A stretch of 64,000 bases of DNA. Origin: Sphingobacterium phlebotomi (GTDB lineage: Bacteria > Bacteroidota > Bacteroidia > Sphingobacteriales > Sphingobacteriaceae). Each line of letters starts with the position of its first letter. Position 1 is the stretch's first letter. Under the pieces are notes generated by a model that was not told the DNA's origin, searched no databases, and saw only the letters and a program-made list of their open reading frames with translations. Positions 8,952 through 17,666 of this stretch are shown one piece after another. Location of the stretch: positions 62,001-126,000 of the forward strand of contig NZ_VTAV01000008.1 in NCBI RefSeq assembly GCF_008180195.1, written 5' to 3'. The translations under genes were made by a program, and so were the position numbers.

Positions 8952-9800
8952 ATGATAAAAAATAAAGTCTCCATCCTATTTACGGCATTTTTCATGCTCG
9001 TTTTTTCTATACATCACGGTTACGCCCAAGACCGCAATGTCTATATCTTCTTATGTTTCGGCCAATCTAACATGGAAGGTACCGGAAAAATCGAGGTTCA
9101 GGATACCATAGCGGATATCCGGCTACTACATTTACAGGCTGTCGATTGTCCCGACCTTGGCCGACAGAAAGGCCACTGGTACAAAGCAAAATCCCCACTC
9201 TGTCATTGCAATACGGGTGTCAGTCCTGCTGAGCAATTCGGCAAAGCCCTTGTCCAAAATTTACCAGATAGTATTACCGTAGCGTTAATCCATGTGGCCA
9301 TCGGCGGTTGCCACATTCAGCTATTCGATCAAGATAGCACCGCCGCCTACGTGGAAAGAGCACCGGGCTGGATGAAGAGCAAACTCGCTCTGTACGACAA
9401 CAATCCTTACAAAAGATTGGTTGAAATGGCGAAAATAGGACAGCAGAAAGGTGTCATCAAGGGAATTCTCTTACATCAAGGAGAAAGTAATACCGGCGAC
9501 CAAGACTGGCCTAATAAGGTCAACAAGGTTTACACCAATCTGTTAAATGATCTAGATCTCGTGGCCAACGAAACACCTCTTCTTGCGGGAGAAATGCTAT
9601 CTGCGCAGCAAGGAGGAAAATGTGCCAGCATGAATGAAATCATTAATACCTTGCCGCAAACCATTCCAAATGCCCATATCGTCTCCTCCAAATATTGCGA
9701 AGGTGCTCCCGACGACATACACTTCAGTTCCGCCGGATATCGCAAATTAGGAAGCCACTATGCTGATGTATGGTTGGATTATCATTACAATCGAAAATAA
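8952..9800 (+). CDS. CE6/SASA-type carbohydrate acetyl esterase
   Basis: This secreted SGNH-type esterase would remove O-acetyl groups from xylan (carbohydrate esterase family 6, the sialate O-acetylesterase-like DUF303 fold). It has a signal peptide (about residues 1-25, GYAQ), the nucleophile block FGQSNMEG (Ser39), the HQGESN block and a C-terminal DDIHFSSAGY block carrying the presumed Asp/His pair. The ATG at 8952 places the signal peptide at the N-terminus; an upstream in-frame ATG at 8919 adds 11 residues and is less likely. The gene stands alone between two hairpins, pointing towards the nine-gene xylan operon, and deacetylation fits that context. Confidence 0.87.
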   Translation: MIKNKVSILFTAFFMLVFSIHHGYAQDRNVYIFLCFGQSNMEGTGKIEVQDTIADIRLLHLQAVDCPDLGRQKGHWYKAKSPLCHCNTGVSPAEQFGKALVQNLPDSITVALIHVAIGGCHIQLFDQDSTAAYVERAPGWMKSKLALYDNNPYKRLVEMAKIGQQKGVIKGILLHQGESNTGDQDWPNKVNKVYTNLLNDLDLVANETPLLAGEMLSAQQGGKCASMNEIINTLPQTIPNAHIVSSKYCEGAPDDIHFSSAGYRKLGSHYADVWLDYHYNRK

Positions 9801-9840
9801 CAACGATTCCGGAAATATTGCTAGTAAGCATTACATCTAG

Positions 9841-9879
9841 AAACAAAGAGGCACTGCATATTGCAGTGCCTCTTTGTTT
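9841..9879. terminator. Strong bidirectional terminator between CE6 and GH127
   Basis: An 18-bp perfect stem (AAACAAAGAGGCACTGCA and its complement) with a 3-nt loop TAT has A/T tails on both sides. It sits between two convergent genes and can terminate both the esterase (+) and the nine-gene xylan operon (-). Confidence 0.92.
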
Positions 9880-9900
9880 TAACAACTCGTTGCGAACAAA

Positions 9901-12279
9901 TCAATCTTCCACCAACCTCACCCGAAACACCCGCCCAGCCCGATGTCCATTATGAGGAACAAACTTCACTGTAACAAACGCTGCATCTTTCAAGTACGCT
10001 TTCGGTATCTCATAACTAACATCGAAGAACTTACTTTGATTCCATTTTCCACCCAGCTTTTCTGTTGCCAGAAGCTGCCCATCTACAAGAATATCGAAAT
10101 CACGATTTCCAGATTCGTACCCCCAATAGGTAATCAATAGCGATAGGTCTTCCTTTTTGGCAGTTTGCAATTCAAAGGAAAAATATCCACCATTTTCAGC
10201 TTCCCGCCAGGACTGACCATGATGTACTCCACGAGCGGATTTTTCTTCTTTAAGGCGATGATCTACCTCGGGTTGCTGCTCTCCCAGTTTTACGGCATCA
10301 ACCGTGCGTTTATCCAACTCCAGTTTTAACCGTTCCTCCTCTTTTTTCTCCGCCTGAAGCTTATCAAACTCCGCTCCTGTCATCGCCAGCCAATACATCA
10401 TATAACGGCTATCATGGATTTCATAAAAAGGCTGTAAGGTAAGTTTGCCAAAACGTCTGTCGATAAATGATGCGGGCACCTCAAAATGTAACGGTTCGTT
10501 CGCCACGGGGATAGCTTGATTTAGCGTGCTGATCAATGCGGCACGTTCGCCAATAAGAGCAGGCGTATCAAAAAGAGACACCAAGGAACCGTGCGCGATA
10601 TGCCCCCAACGGTGATCATCGGCAACCAATCCAGACAGGTCACCGCCCCCCACTTTGCTACCCATCAAAATCGGCCCTCTAAATAGCGAAATATACTCCG
10701 GATGATGTTCCAACTCTTCCACATGAAACTCCATAGGCATATCGACTTCTATCTTATCGCCTTTCTGCCACTTCCTATCGATCAAAATATAAGAACCCGG
10801 TTGAAACGATGTCGCATAGTCTTTTCCATCCACGATGACTTTCATCTTTCCCGACGGCACCCAATTCGGATACCGGATAAGGAGTTTAGCATCCGACGCG
10901 TTAATTTTATCAATGGTTAACGTGCTCTTACCAGACACCGGAAAATCAGTGTGCTGTGTTAACTTTATTCCTTTTTCTTTCCAATCCAGCTCGGAGGCAA
11001 CAAAAAGATTGACATACAGCGCGTCGCCATCATGCGTATAGATCATCTCCCCGTATTTGCCATGATTTTCCATACCTGTACCCACACAGCACCACATCGC
11101 ACTGTTTACTTGTGAATAAACACGATAGTGCGCCGGGCGTGCCGAGGTAAAATAAACATAGCCCCCGTGCTCGGGATGTTGAGTGGAAAGAATATGGTTG
11201 TACAGTGCTTTTTCATAAAAGTCCATATATTTCACATCGGGTTTCATACGGAACAAGCCTCCCGCCAGCTTCAACATATTATTGGTATTGCAGGATTCGG
11301 GACCTTCCCGTTCTTCCATATAGCTTAAAAAATCTTGCTCCGAAGGGAAATGCTCTCGGCGGCTATTCCCGCCTAAAGAAAGAGAGCGGTTCTGGGATAC
11401 GGTCTCCCAAAAGAAATCAGCAGCTGTCGTATAGTCCTGCTCATGCGTCAACTCTGCCACCCGCTGATACCCGACCGCTTTGGGTACCTGCGTATTCGCA
11501 TGCATATTGTCCAAGTTATCCACGCGATTTGATATCGAATCGAAAACCAGTTTATGTGAAAAACGCTTCGCTGTCGTAAGATAGCGCTTATCACCTGTTA
11601 TTTGATAAGCATCTGCGTACACTTCATTCATTCCCCCAAACTCATTGGCCAACATCGACTCCATTTGTTCATCGCTTAATGCAGCTATGAGATTGGCTCC
11701 CCAATCACTCAACTTGATAAACATCACTTTGGCTTCTTCAACGTTCCCGTAAAGCCATGCATCGCGTAAGCCAGCATACGTTTTATGCAGGTTATACCAC
11801 GGCACCCAATATTTCCAAACCTCGCCTACGTTTCCTTTTTTTACTTCTTTCCAAAGGTTTTCGCCGTTAGGTACACCACCCAGATAGCCGTCACCGTTCT
11901 TATCCTGACAACGCTTCATTTCTGCCAACATATATTCCATACGCTCTTTACAGCGCACATCCCCAGTCGACGCATAATGTATCGCCAATGCGGAAAGATA
12001 ATGTCCACCGACATGACCGTCTAAATCTATCCAATTCGAAAAACTAGGCGCTTTCGGTTCAAGCCCGGCTTCTTTTAGAAAGGGAGCCAAAAGACGGTCG
12101 ACATCATATGCCAACAATGTTTCTACATTCAAATTTTGCGCATGTAGAAAAGGGCTTTCCAATAATTTTACGTTCCCCAGGTCGAAGGTATGATGGTATA
12201 ATTTTTCTTGCGCCATCACGCTGCTGCTCATGGTCAGTGCTAACAACAAAATCGCGCTCGTGTTCTTTTTATTGATCAT
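9901..12279 (-). CDS. GH127 (DUF1680) beta-L-arabinofuranosidase-like enzyme
   Basis: The protein carries a signal peptide (about residues 1-23, VMAQ) and is probably periplasmic. It shows the metal/thiolate centre of GH127: Glu328 and Cys330 in GPESCNTNN and the Cys397-Cys398 pair in MWCCVGTG, matching the Zn site and the Cys nucleophile of Bifidobacterium HypBA1. The (alpha/alpha)6 barrel occupies roughly residues 30-440. The remaining part is beta-sandwich with a C-terminal extra domain common in Bacteroidota members. It is the last gene of the operon that begins at 25809, 67 nt after a GH43 gene. Beta-L-arabinofuranose is unusual in xylan, so the real substrate may be another arabinoside or side chain. 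Confidence 0.88.
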   Translation of the reverse strand: MINKKNTSAILLLALTMSSSVMAQEKLYHHTFDLGNVKLLESPFLHAQNLNVETLLAYDVDRLLAPFLKEAGLEPKAPSFSNWIDLDGHVGGHYLSALAIHYASTGDVRCKERMEYMLAEMKRCQDKNGDGYLGGVPNGENLWKEVKKGNVGEVWKYWVPWYNLHKTYAGLRDAWLYGNVEEAKVMFIKLSDWGANLIAALSDEQMESMLANEFGGMNEVYADAYQITGDKRYLTTAKRFSHKLVFDSISNRVDNLDNMHANTQVPKAVGYQRVAELTHEQDYTTAADFFWETVSQNRSLSLGGNSRREHFPSEQDFLSYMEEREGPESCNTNNMLKLAGGLFRMKPDVKYMDFYEKALYNHILSTQHPEHGGYVYFTSARPAHYRVYSQVNSAMWCCVGTGMENHGKYGEMIYTHDGDALYVNLFVASELDWKEKGIKLTQHTDFPVSGKSTLTIDKINASDAKLLIRYPNWVPSGKMKVIVDGKDYATSFQPGSYILIDRKWQKGDKIEVDMPMEFHVEELEHHPEYISLFRGPILMGSKVGGGDLSGLVADDHRWGHIAHGSLVSLFDTPALIGERAALISTLNQAIPVANEPLHFEVPASFIDRRFGKLTLQPFYEIHDSRYMMYWLAMTGAEFDKLQAEKKEEERLKLELDKRTVDAVKLGEQQPEVDHRLKEEKSARGVHHGQSWREAENGGYFSFELQTAKKEDLSLLITYWGYESGNRDFDILVDGQLLATEKLGGKWNQSKFFDVSYEIPKAYLKDAAFVTVKFVPHNGHRAGRVFRVRLVED

Positions 12280-12346
12280 ATTTTAAGGTTTAAAAATAAA
12301 CGGGGCTCCACGGAGTTGGAGCCACCGTTCGAGCAACAAAACTAAA

Positions 12347-14110
12347 CTAATTGATATGTATGTCATTCGCCGATGTGGCATACAATCCGATCATAGCGCC
12401 CGTAAATCCACCGGCTACATCGGTCGATAAGATATCACCTGATACCGTGCCACCTAAGTTTTCAAAATCACCACCATCTACTGCGTAGGTAAATTGATAA
12501 TCATCTCCCCGGGCTTCTACTTTCAGCGAAATTTTTCCCGCCTCCGCTAGCTTTGTCTGTGCAATAACAGATGATTCGCCTTTCTCCGTTCTTTCTAAAA
12601 CGAGATAATAATCAGCACCTGACTTGGTTACGCCGAATACGTAATGAAACGTTTCGCTTTGTACGCAAGCTAAACCTGCCAGATCACTTTCTGTTTCCGG
12701 CTTGTAGTTCATATCAACGGATGCCGAAAAAGTAGCGTGCTGCTGACGGTGAAATAAGGTAGAAATGGGTTTCTGGGCTTTGATATTCACATCAAACGGT
12801 TTTATGATCAATCCATGTGTACCTTCTTCAACAAATTTCTCACGTGGACCGCGCAAGGCGATCCAGCGATCATCCAAACCATTTCCTTCAAATTTATCTA
12901 CAAACGTAAAATTACCGTTAGGAAAAAAGTCATCCGTATCCATTCTATTTTCCGCACCTTGAGGCATTTTGATAGACGGCTGGAGCGGTTCCATTCCACC
13001 CTCGAATATCGGCCATTCGCCAGACCAATCAACGGGTAAAATAAACGTCTCGCGCCCCGTATTTACGCGATTCTTTTCATTCGGACGAATAGCAAGAAAT
13101 ACACCGTACCAATCGCCGGACGGTGTTTCCACCAGATCCGCATGACCAGCCCATTCCACCGGATTAGGTCGGCTCTTATCCAAATGTCGCTGCGACAGAA
13201 TAGGATTCTTATCGGCAGGTTTATAAGGCCCTCGCGGACTGTCACTAACGAAAACAACCTCGCTATGGTTCGCCCCGGTTCCGCCTTCAGCACACATCAA
13301 ATAGTATTTACCATACCGCTTATAGATATGAGGCGCCTCAATCCAGATTGGTTTTTGTGTAATATCTACGCCACCATCAACGATAATCTTGTCTGTACCG
13401 GCGATGACCTGATCCTTCTCCACATCATAATCCCACACTTTAATCACGCGATGTCCTTCATATAGCTCCTTTCCTTCATCTGGCGCATCGTTGTGGATCA
13501 CGTAACCTTTGCCATCGTCATCAAAGAACAGCGCTGGGTCAATTCCACCAAAATTGAGTTTAATAGGATCCGACCAATTGCCCTGTAATGGATCTTTGGT
13601 CTTGACCACCATATTACCAATGCCGGACGCAATTTGTGTCGTAATCATGTAGAAGGTATCGTTGTGCCGATTATACAGAATATCCGGTGCATATATCCCC
13701 GCACTGATACCCGCCGTTTCGACTTTCAATTGTGATTCCCGATCCAATACATGTCCGATCTGTTTCCAGTTTACCAAATCGTTGGAATGAAAAATGGGTA
13801 CACCTGGAAACATGACAAAAGATGATGCCACCAGATAATAATCGTCTCCTTTTCGGGTGATGCTCGGATCCGGGTAACAGCCTTGTAGAATTGGACTGTA
13901 AAAATGACCATCCTGTAAAGGGTTGTGCTGATATATCTTATCCGTACCTGTGTAGGTAAAGTTCTGGAACAATGGTTCAGGAGCTCCATCTCTACCGCCA
14001 TTATCTTCTGCACTACTATTTGTATACTGGCACGAAGCAAATAAAGTGGTTAACAAGAAGCATGACCATATGCTCGTCTTTCCTTCAAACTTTCTTTTTC
14101 TTGATTGCAT
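12347..14110 (-). CDS. GH43 beta-xylosidase/alpha-L-arabinofuranosidase lipoprotein
   Basis: A five-bladed propeller glycosidase with a probable lipoprotein signal (TTLFASC). The three family carboxylates are in recognisable blocks: general base Asp in GCYPDPS, pKa-modulating Asp in YAPDI, and acid Glu in WIEAPHIYKR. After the propeller (to about residue 375) comes a concanavalin-like beta-sandwich typical of GH43 xylosidases with a C-terminal domain that closes the active site. It would release xylose or arabinose from xylo-oligosaccharides in the periplasm or at the surface. It is gene 8 of the nine-gene operon, between GH97 and GH127. Which activity dominates cannot be decided here. Confidence 0.9.
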   Translation of the reverse strand: MQSRKRKFEGKTSIWSCFLLTTLFASCQYTNSSAEDNGGRDGAPEPLFQNFTYTGTDKIYQHNPLQDGHFYSPILQGCYPDPSITRKGDDYYLVASSFVMFPGVPIFHSNDLVNWKQIGHVLDRESQLKVETAGISAGIYAPDILYNRHNDTFYMITTQIASGIGNMVVKTKDPLQGNWSDPIKLNFGGIDPALFFDDDGKGYVIHNDAPDEGKELYEGHRVIKVWDYDVEKDQVIAGTDKIIVDGGVDITQKPIWIEAPHIYKRYGKYYLMCAEGGTGANHSEVVFVSDSPRGPYKPADKNPILSQRHLDKSRPNPVEWAGHADLVETPSGDWYGVFLAIRPNEKNRVNTGRETFILPVDWSGEWPIFEGGMEPLQPSIKMPQGAENRMDTDDFFPNGNFTFVDKFEGNGLDDRWIALRGPREKFVEEGTHGLIIKPFDVNIKAQKPISTLFHRQQHATFSASVDMNYKPETESDLAGLACVQSETFHYVFGVTKSGADYYLVLERTEKGESSVIAQTKLAEAGKISLKVEARGDDYQFTYAVDGGDFENLGGTVSGDILSTDVAGGFTGAMIGLYATSANDIHIN

Positions 14111-14141
14111 ATTTTTCCTTTTATTAATATTTCTTATCTCA

Positions 14142-16082
14142 TTAAAAGATGACTATACCACCTTTTGGCTGGATGGTCACGTCAATTTCTCCATGTTTAT
14201 CTATCTTAATGTTGGACTGGTACGTTGTGCCATCTTTTTTATCCGAAATCGACTTCCGCGTGCCACCATCCAGCATCGCGACGTTAAGCTTTATCTTAAC
14301 AGGTGTATTTTCCGCATTTACGCCAGCCAGATACCATTTATCGCAGTGTCGCCTCGCCAAAACAACATACTTGCCCGGGTAACCGGCAACAAGCCGTGTT
14401 TCATCCCAAGTCGTGGGAACCTCACGCATAAAGTCAATTTCAAAACTTGGCACATCAGACAAGTTATTAGGCGTCAGGGCAAAGGGCTGAACAGGATTTT
14501 GGAATAACACGGCTGTAGCCAACTGAAAAGCGTCAGTCGTTAACCGTTTGTTACGATCCTTGTTTTCTCTATGAAGATACTTGTTTAATAAAACACCGCC
14601 AAACTCCATACTCCCAACCGTATTGCGTACAAAGGGATGCAATGTCGCATAAAAAGCCTCGTTGTCACGTACGTGCTGAGAAAAGATCAACATTTCGGAG
14701 GCGATAACGGCTTCACTTCCGACGTAATTAGGATACATCCGTTCCCATCCGCGGGGCAATGTAGCACCATGGAAAATAATCATCAGACCGTGGTCGTTCG
14801 CATCAGACAAAATATCTTCATACAACCGCATGGTCTCTTGCTTATCCCCACCAAAGAAATCTACCTTTAGCCCTTTCACCCCAATCTCTTGTAGCCATTT
14901 CATTTCTTGTTTACGAGCAATGGAGGTATTCATTCGATTACGGGGACCTTGTGGGGCATCGTTGAAAGTCCCGTTGGAATTATACCATAGAAATAGATCC
15001 ACATTCTTACTACGGGCATACTGCACCAATTCTTCTAACTTTTCCTTTCCTAAGTTGACATCCCAAAGTGCGTCAACAAGAATATAAGGATAACCCAAAC
15101 CGGAAGCCAAATCAACATAGGTGACCTGATCGTCCCAATTCATACTTTGGTCTTGCCATACAATCCAGCTCCAAGTTGATTTTCCGAATTTATATGCTTG
15201 AGAGGCTTCATATAAAGGTTCAACAACATCGAACGGAATCGTAGTTTCCACAATAGGCTTCAAATCACTTCCTACTGTGATCGTACGCCAAGGCGTTACA
15301 CCCGGCAACGATAGTGCAGCGCCCGTGCTACCAAAACCATTGTTCTGCTCCATATCGGGATAAGCAACATGAAAAGTGCCATCTTCTGATATCTCACGAA
15401 GGTGAGAAGCGCAATACAGACCGTTTACGCCCGTCTCGGAGAGAAGTGCCCAGCCTTTATCGCCTACTTTAAATAAGCCTGGGAATACAAAGCCATACTT
15501 ACTTTTGGCGGAAGCTATTGGTGCATCCGCGATGTAGGCACTTTCATAACTTGGTGCTGTCCGTGCAAAACCTGTCATCGGCTTCATCATATTGGATAAA
15601 AATGCAGTGGTTTCTTGAGGAAAGCGGTACCCTGTTTCCTCCTGATGAACCACTACACTTCGTCTCTCTCCCCAAACGGGCAGTTCGTATCGAAAAGCTA
15701 TATCGTTGTTGCTCACTTGGAAAACAACGGATAAAAGTTGTTTATCCTCGTTTTCCAACGTTAAGGTCAAAACATTCGCTTGATAGCTGATACGCGATAC
15801 TTTTATACGATCCTGCTCATAAGTTTTTTCAATCTTCCCTGTATCTGACGTCGCAAACTTTAAACCATTGATAAAGTTACTTTCGTTCGTATGTAAGCCC
15901 AATGGTGACTTATCTAACAGCACAGCACCTTTGTAGTTGACAGTATAATACAGTCGCCCCTGCTCCACCGAGCAGCTCACCCGCAGATTTTTATCCGGAC
16001 TTTCGATGGACACATCCTGTGCGGTCAATTTTACAGTATAAAGTATAGCAAAAAAACAGATCAGCGAACGTATATATGCCAT
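14142..16082 (-). CDS. GH97 glycoside hydrolase, probably retaining alpha-galactosidase type
   Basis: The GH97 architecture is complete: signal peptide (to about residue 20), N-terminal beta-sandwich, TIM barrel (about residues 270-560) and short C-terminal sandwich. The block GLKVDFFGG places Asp408 where retaining GH97 enzymes such as BtGH97b have their nucleophile; the inverting SusB-type alpha-glucosidases use different Glu residues. The HGATLPRGWERMYPN block is also typical. An alpha-galactosidase or related alpha-glycosidase acting on a xylan side chain is the best guess. The gene starts 4 nt after the GH30 stop codon, so the two are likely translationally coupled. Confidence 0.88.
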   Translation of the reverse strand: MAYIRSLICFFAILYTVKLTAQDVSIESPDKNLRVSCSVEQGRLYYTVNYKGAVLLDKSPLGLHTNESNFINGLKFATSDTGKIEKTYEQDRIKVSRISYQANVLTLTLENEDKQLLSVVFQVSNNDIAFRYELPVWGERRSVVVHQEETGYRFPQETTAFLSNMMKPMTGFARTAPSYESAYIADAPIASAKSKYGFVFPGLFKVGDKGWALLSETGVNGLYCASHLREISEDGTFHVAYPDMEQNNGFGSTGAALSLPGVTPWRTITVGSDLKPIVETTIPFDVVEPLYEASQAYKFGKSTWSWIVWQDQSMNWDDQVTYVDLASGLGYPYILVDALWDVNLGKEKLEELVQYARSKNVDLFLWYNSNGTFNDAPQGPRNRMNTSIARKQEMKWLQEIGVKGLKVDFFGGDKQETMRLYEDILSDANDHGLMIIFHGATLPRGWERMYPNYVGSEAVIASEMLIFSQHVRDNEAFYATLHPFVRNTVGSMEFGGVLLNKYLHRENKDRNKRLTTDAFQLATAVLFQNPVQPFALTPNNLSDVPSFEIDFMREVPTTWDETRLVAGYPGKYVVLARRHCDKWYLAGVNAENTPVKIKLNVAMLDGGTRKSISDKKDGTTYQSNIKIDKHGEIDVTIQPKGGIVIF

Positions 16083-16086
16083 AAGT

Positions 16087-17640
16087 TTATTTGATTAATT
16101 TAATAGAAACAATCGATTTTGGCCCTACGTTAAGCACCACACCTGTTTTGTCTGCAGTCAAGGCTATGTTCTTAGCGGTCATGTTATCTGCTTCCGTAGT
16201 CTCGATAGCCTCTGCACTCGAAACTTCTACGGGGAGATTAAACTGTATCGCTTGCAAATCCACTGTTCCATGGTTTTGTAAAACAAGCGTTATATCGTGC
16301 TCTCCTTCATAGGCCGTTACCAAGAAATCATTGTTTCCTGCTATCCCCTCAACCGCGATACGTTGTCTTCCTGTCACAAAATTAGCATAATGAGCCAGGA
16401 TAGAAGATCGAGGTAATAATTGGCCCACAGTAGTCCCTTGTTGTCCATCACCGATCATACTATAATAACGTTTTAAATACCAGTATACATAGGCATTAAA
16501 ATTCGCTTCCATACATCCGTGAACTTCTTCACCAACCATTAGTGCCTGATCCCATGACCAATCGTCAGGAGTATTAGAATTATGCAAATGTTCGGTCATC
16601 CAAATTTCTTTACCGTGCTGTCTCGCTAAAGGATAATCACCAATTCCTCCACCATATAAATGCGTCCCTACAATATCCAAGTTTTGGACCGCGACGGCAT
16701 CATTTAAAACCGGATCTGTTAGTTCTTTTTTGAAGTTGACGGCTTCCGCTGCGATGACTTTAACTTTTATTCCATGAGCGTAATCCCGCATAAACGCTAG
16801 AATTTGCTCCGGCGACCAAACACAAGCATCATAGTCGGGATCCCAGTCTGGTTCATTTTGAATGGAAACCGCCTCTATAGTCACACCATTCTCTGCCATA
16901 TAATCAACGAAGGCGTTTAAATGATCTACATAATCTTGATAAAATTCCGGCAAAAGATATCCACCGTTTCCTCCAGCTTGCTGGTTACTACTTTTCATAT
17001 GAGCGGGTGGCGTCCACGGTGAACCAAAAATCCGCACCCCTAAAGATTGGGCTTTCTTGGCGATTGCCAAATCCCTATTCCCATTCGCAGGATCGGGATA
17101 AATCATCATACGGAGCATTTTAAAGCCCAAACCATTGCTCCCGAAGAGAATTTCTACATCATCTTCTGTCAATTGATTATCCCCCAACCATAATGCAGGA
17201 TTCAACATCCCTCCGAAACCAGTAATAAACTGATATTTTATCGCGGTATTCAGCGCTAATTCAACTGGAGGTTTCGGCAATTGGCTAACCACAACCGGAT
17301 ATTCTTCTCCGGTAGTACGGTTACGGAAGACTACCTGTTGCTGACGTTCTTCTCCGGTGGTGTTTTCGGCATAATTAAAATGGATCCGGGTCGTACTCGC
17401 ATGAGTCAAACTTCCGCCCTGTCTAAACGTAAAATCGGACAGAAACCCTTCTTCAGCTGACTGCAATTCCCATTCGGAATAAGCCCAGCGCAGCGTAACT
17501 TCGGCCCGACCTGCTGCGTGTGCAATGGAAATTTCATTGTTGGATACTTCCAAGGCCGGACTTTTTACATCTTCACTTTTCTTACATCCAATGAATAGAA
17601 GCGGTAGTATTAATAGTAATAAAATAGGTTTTTTGTACAT
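16087..17640 (-). CDS. GH30 subfamily 8-like glucuronoxylanase lipoprotein with N-terminal BACON-like domain
   Basis: The protein begins with a lipoprotein signal (PLLFIGC, Cys at 19). A domain of about 100 residues follows (LEVSNNEISIAHAAG to YPVVVSQLP) and looks like BACON, a carbohydrate- or mucin-associated Ig-like fold. The GH30 barrel then starts near residue 135 with QFITGFGGMLNPALW. The acid/base is Glu263 in SIQNEPDW and the nucleophile Glu350 in WMTEHLHN. Subfamily 8 enzymes cut xylan next to a 4-O-methylglucuronyl branch and so produce the substrates of the GH67 and GH115 enzymes of the same operon. It is gene 6, 26 nt after GH67. Confidence 0.9.
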   Translation of the reverse strand: MYKKPILLLLILPLLFIGCKKSEDVKSPALEVSNNEISIAHAAGRAEVTLRWAYSEWELQSAEEGFLSDFTFRQGGSLTHASTTRIHFNYAENTTGEERQQQVVFRNRTTGEEYPVVVSQLPKPPVELALNTAIKYQFITGFGGMLNPALWLGDNQLTEDDVEILFGSNGLGFKMLRMMIYPDPANGNRDLAIAKKAQSLGVRIFGSPWTPPAHMKSSNQQAGGNGGYLLPEFYQDYVDHLNAFVDYMAENGVTIEAVSIQNEPDWDPDYDACVWSPEQILAFMRDYAHGIKVKVIAAEAVNFKKELTDPVLNDAVAVQNLDIVGTHLYGGGIGDYPLARQHGKEIWMTEHLHNSNTPDDWSWDQALMVGEEVHGCMEANFNAYVYWYLKRYYSMIGDGQQGTTVGQLLPRSSILAHYANFVTGRQRIAVEGIAGNNDFLVTAYEGEHDITLVLQNHGTVDLQAIQFNLPVEVSSAEAIETTEADNMTAKNIALTADKTGVVLNVGPKSIVSIKLIK

Positions 17641-17666
17641 TTTTTTAGGTTTATATGCGTAAATGA

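Noticed and set aside
14142..16082. GH97 as a SusB-type alpha-glucosidase of a starch system
   Set aside because: No starch genes nearby and the Asp408 position matches the retaining group, so SusB naming was not used.
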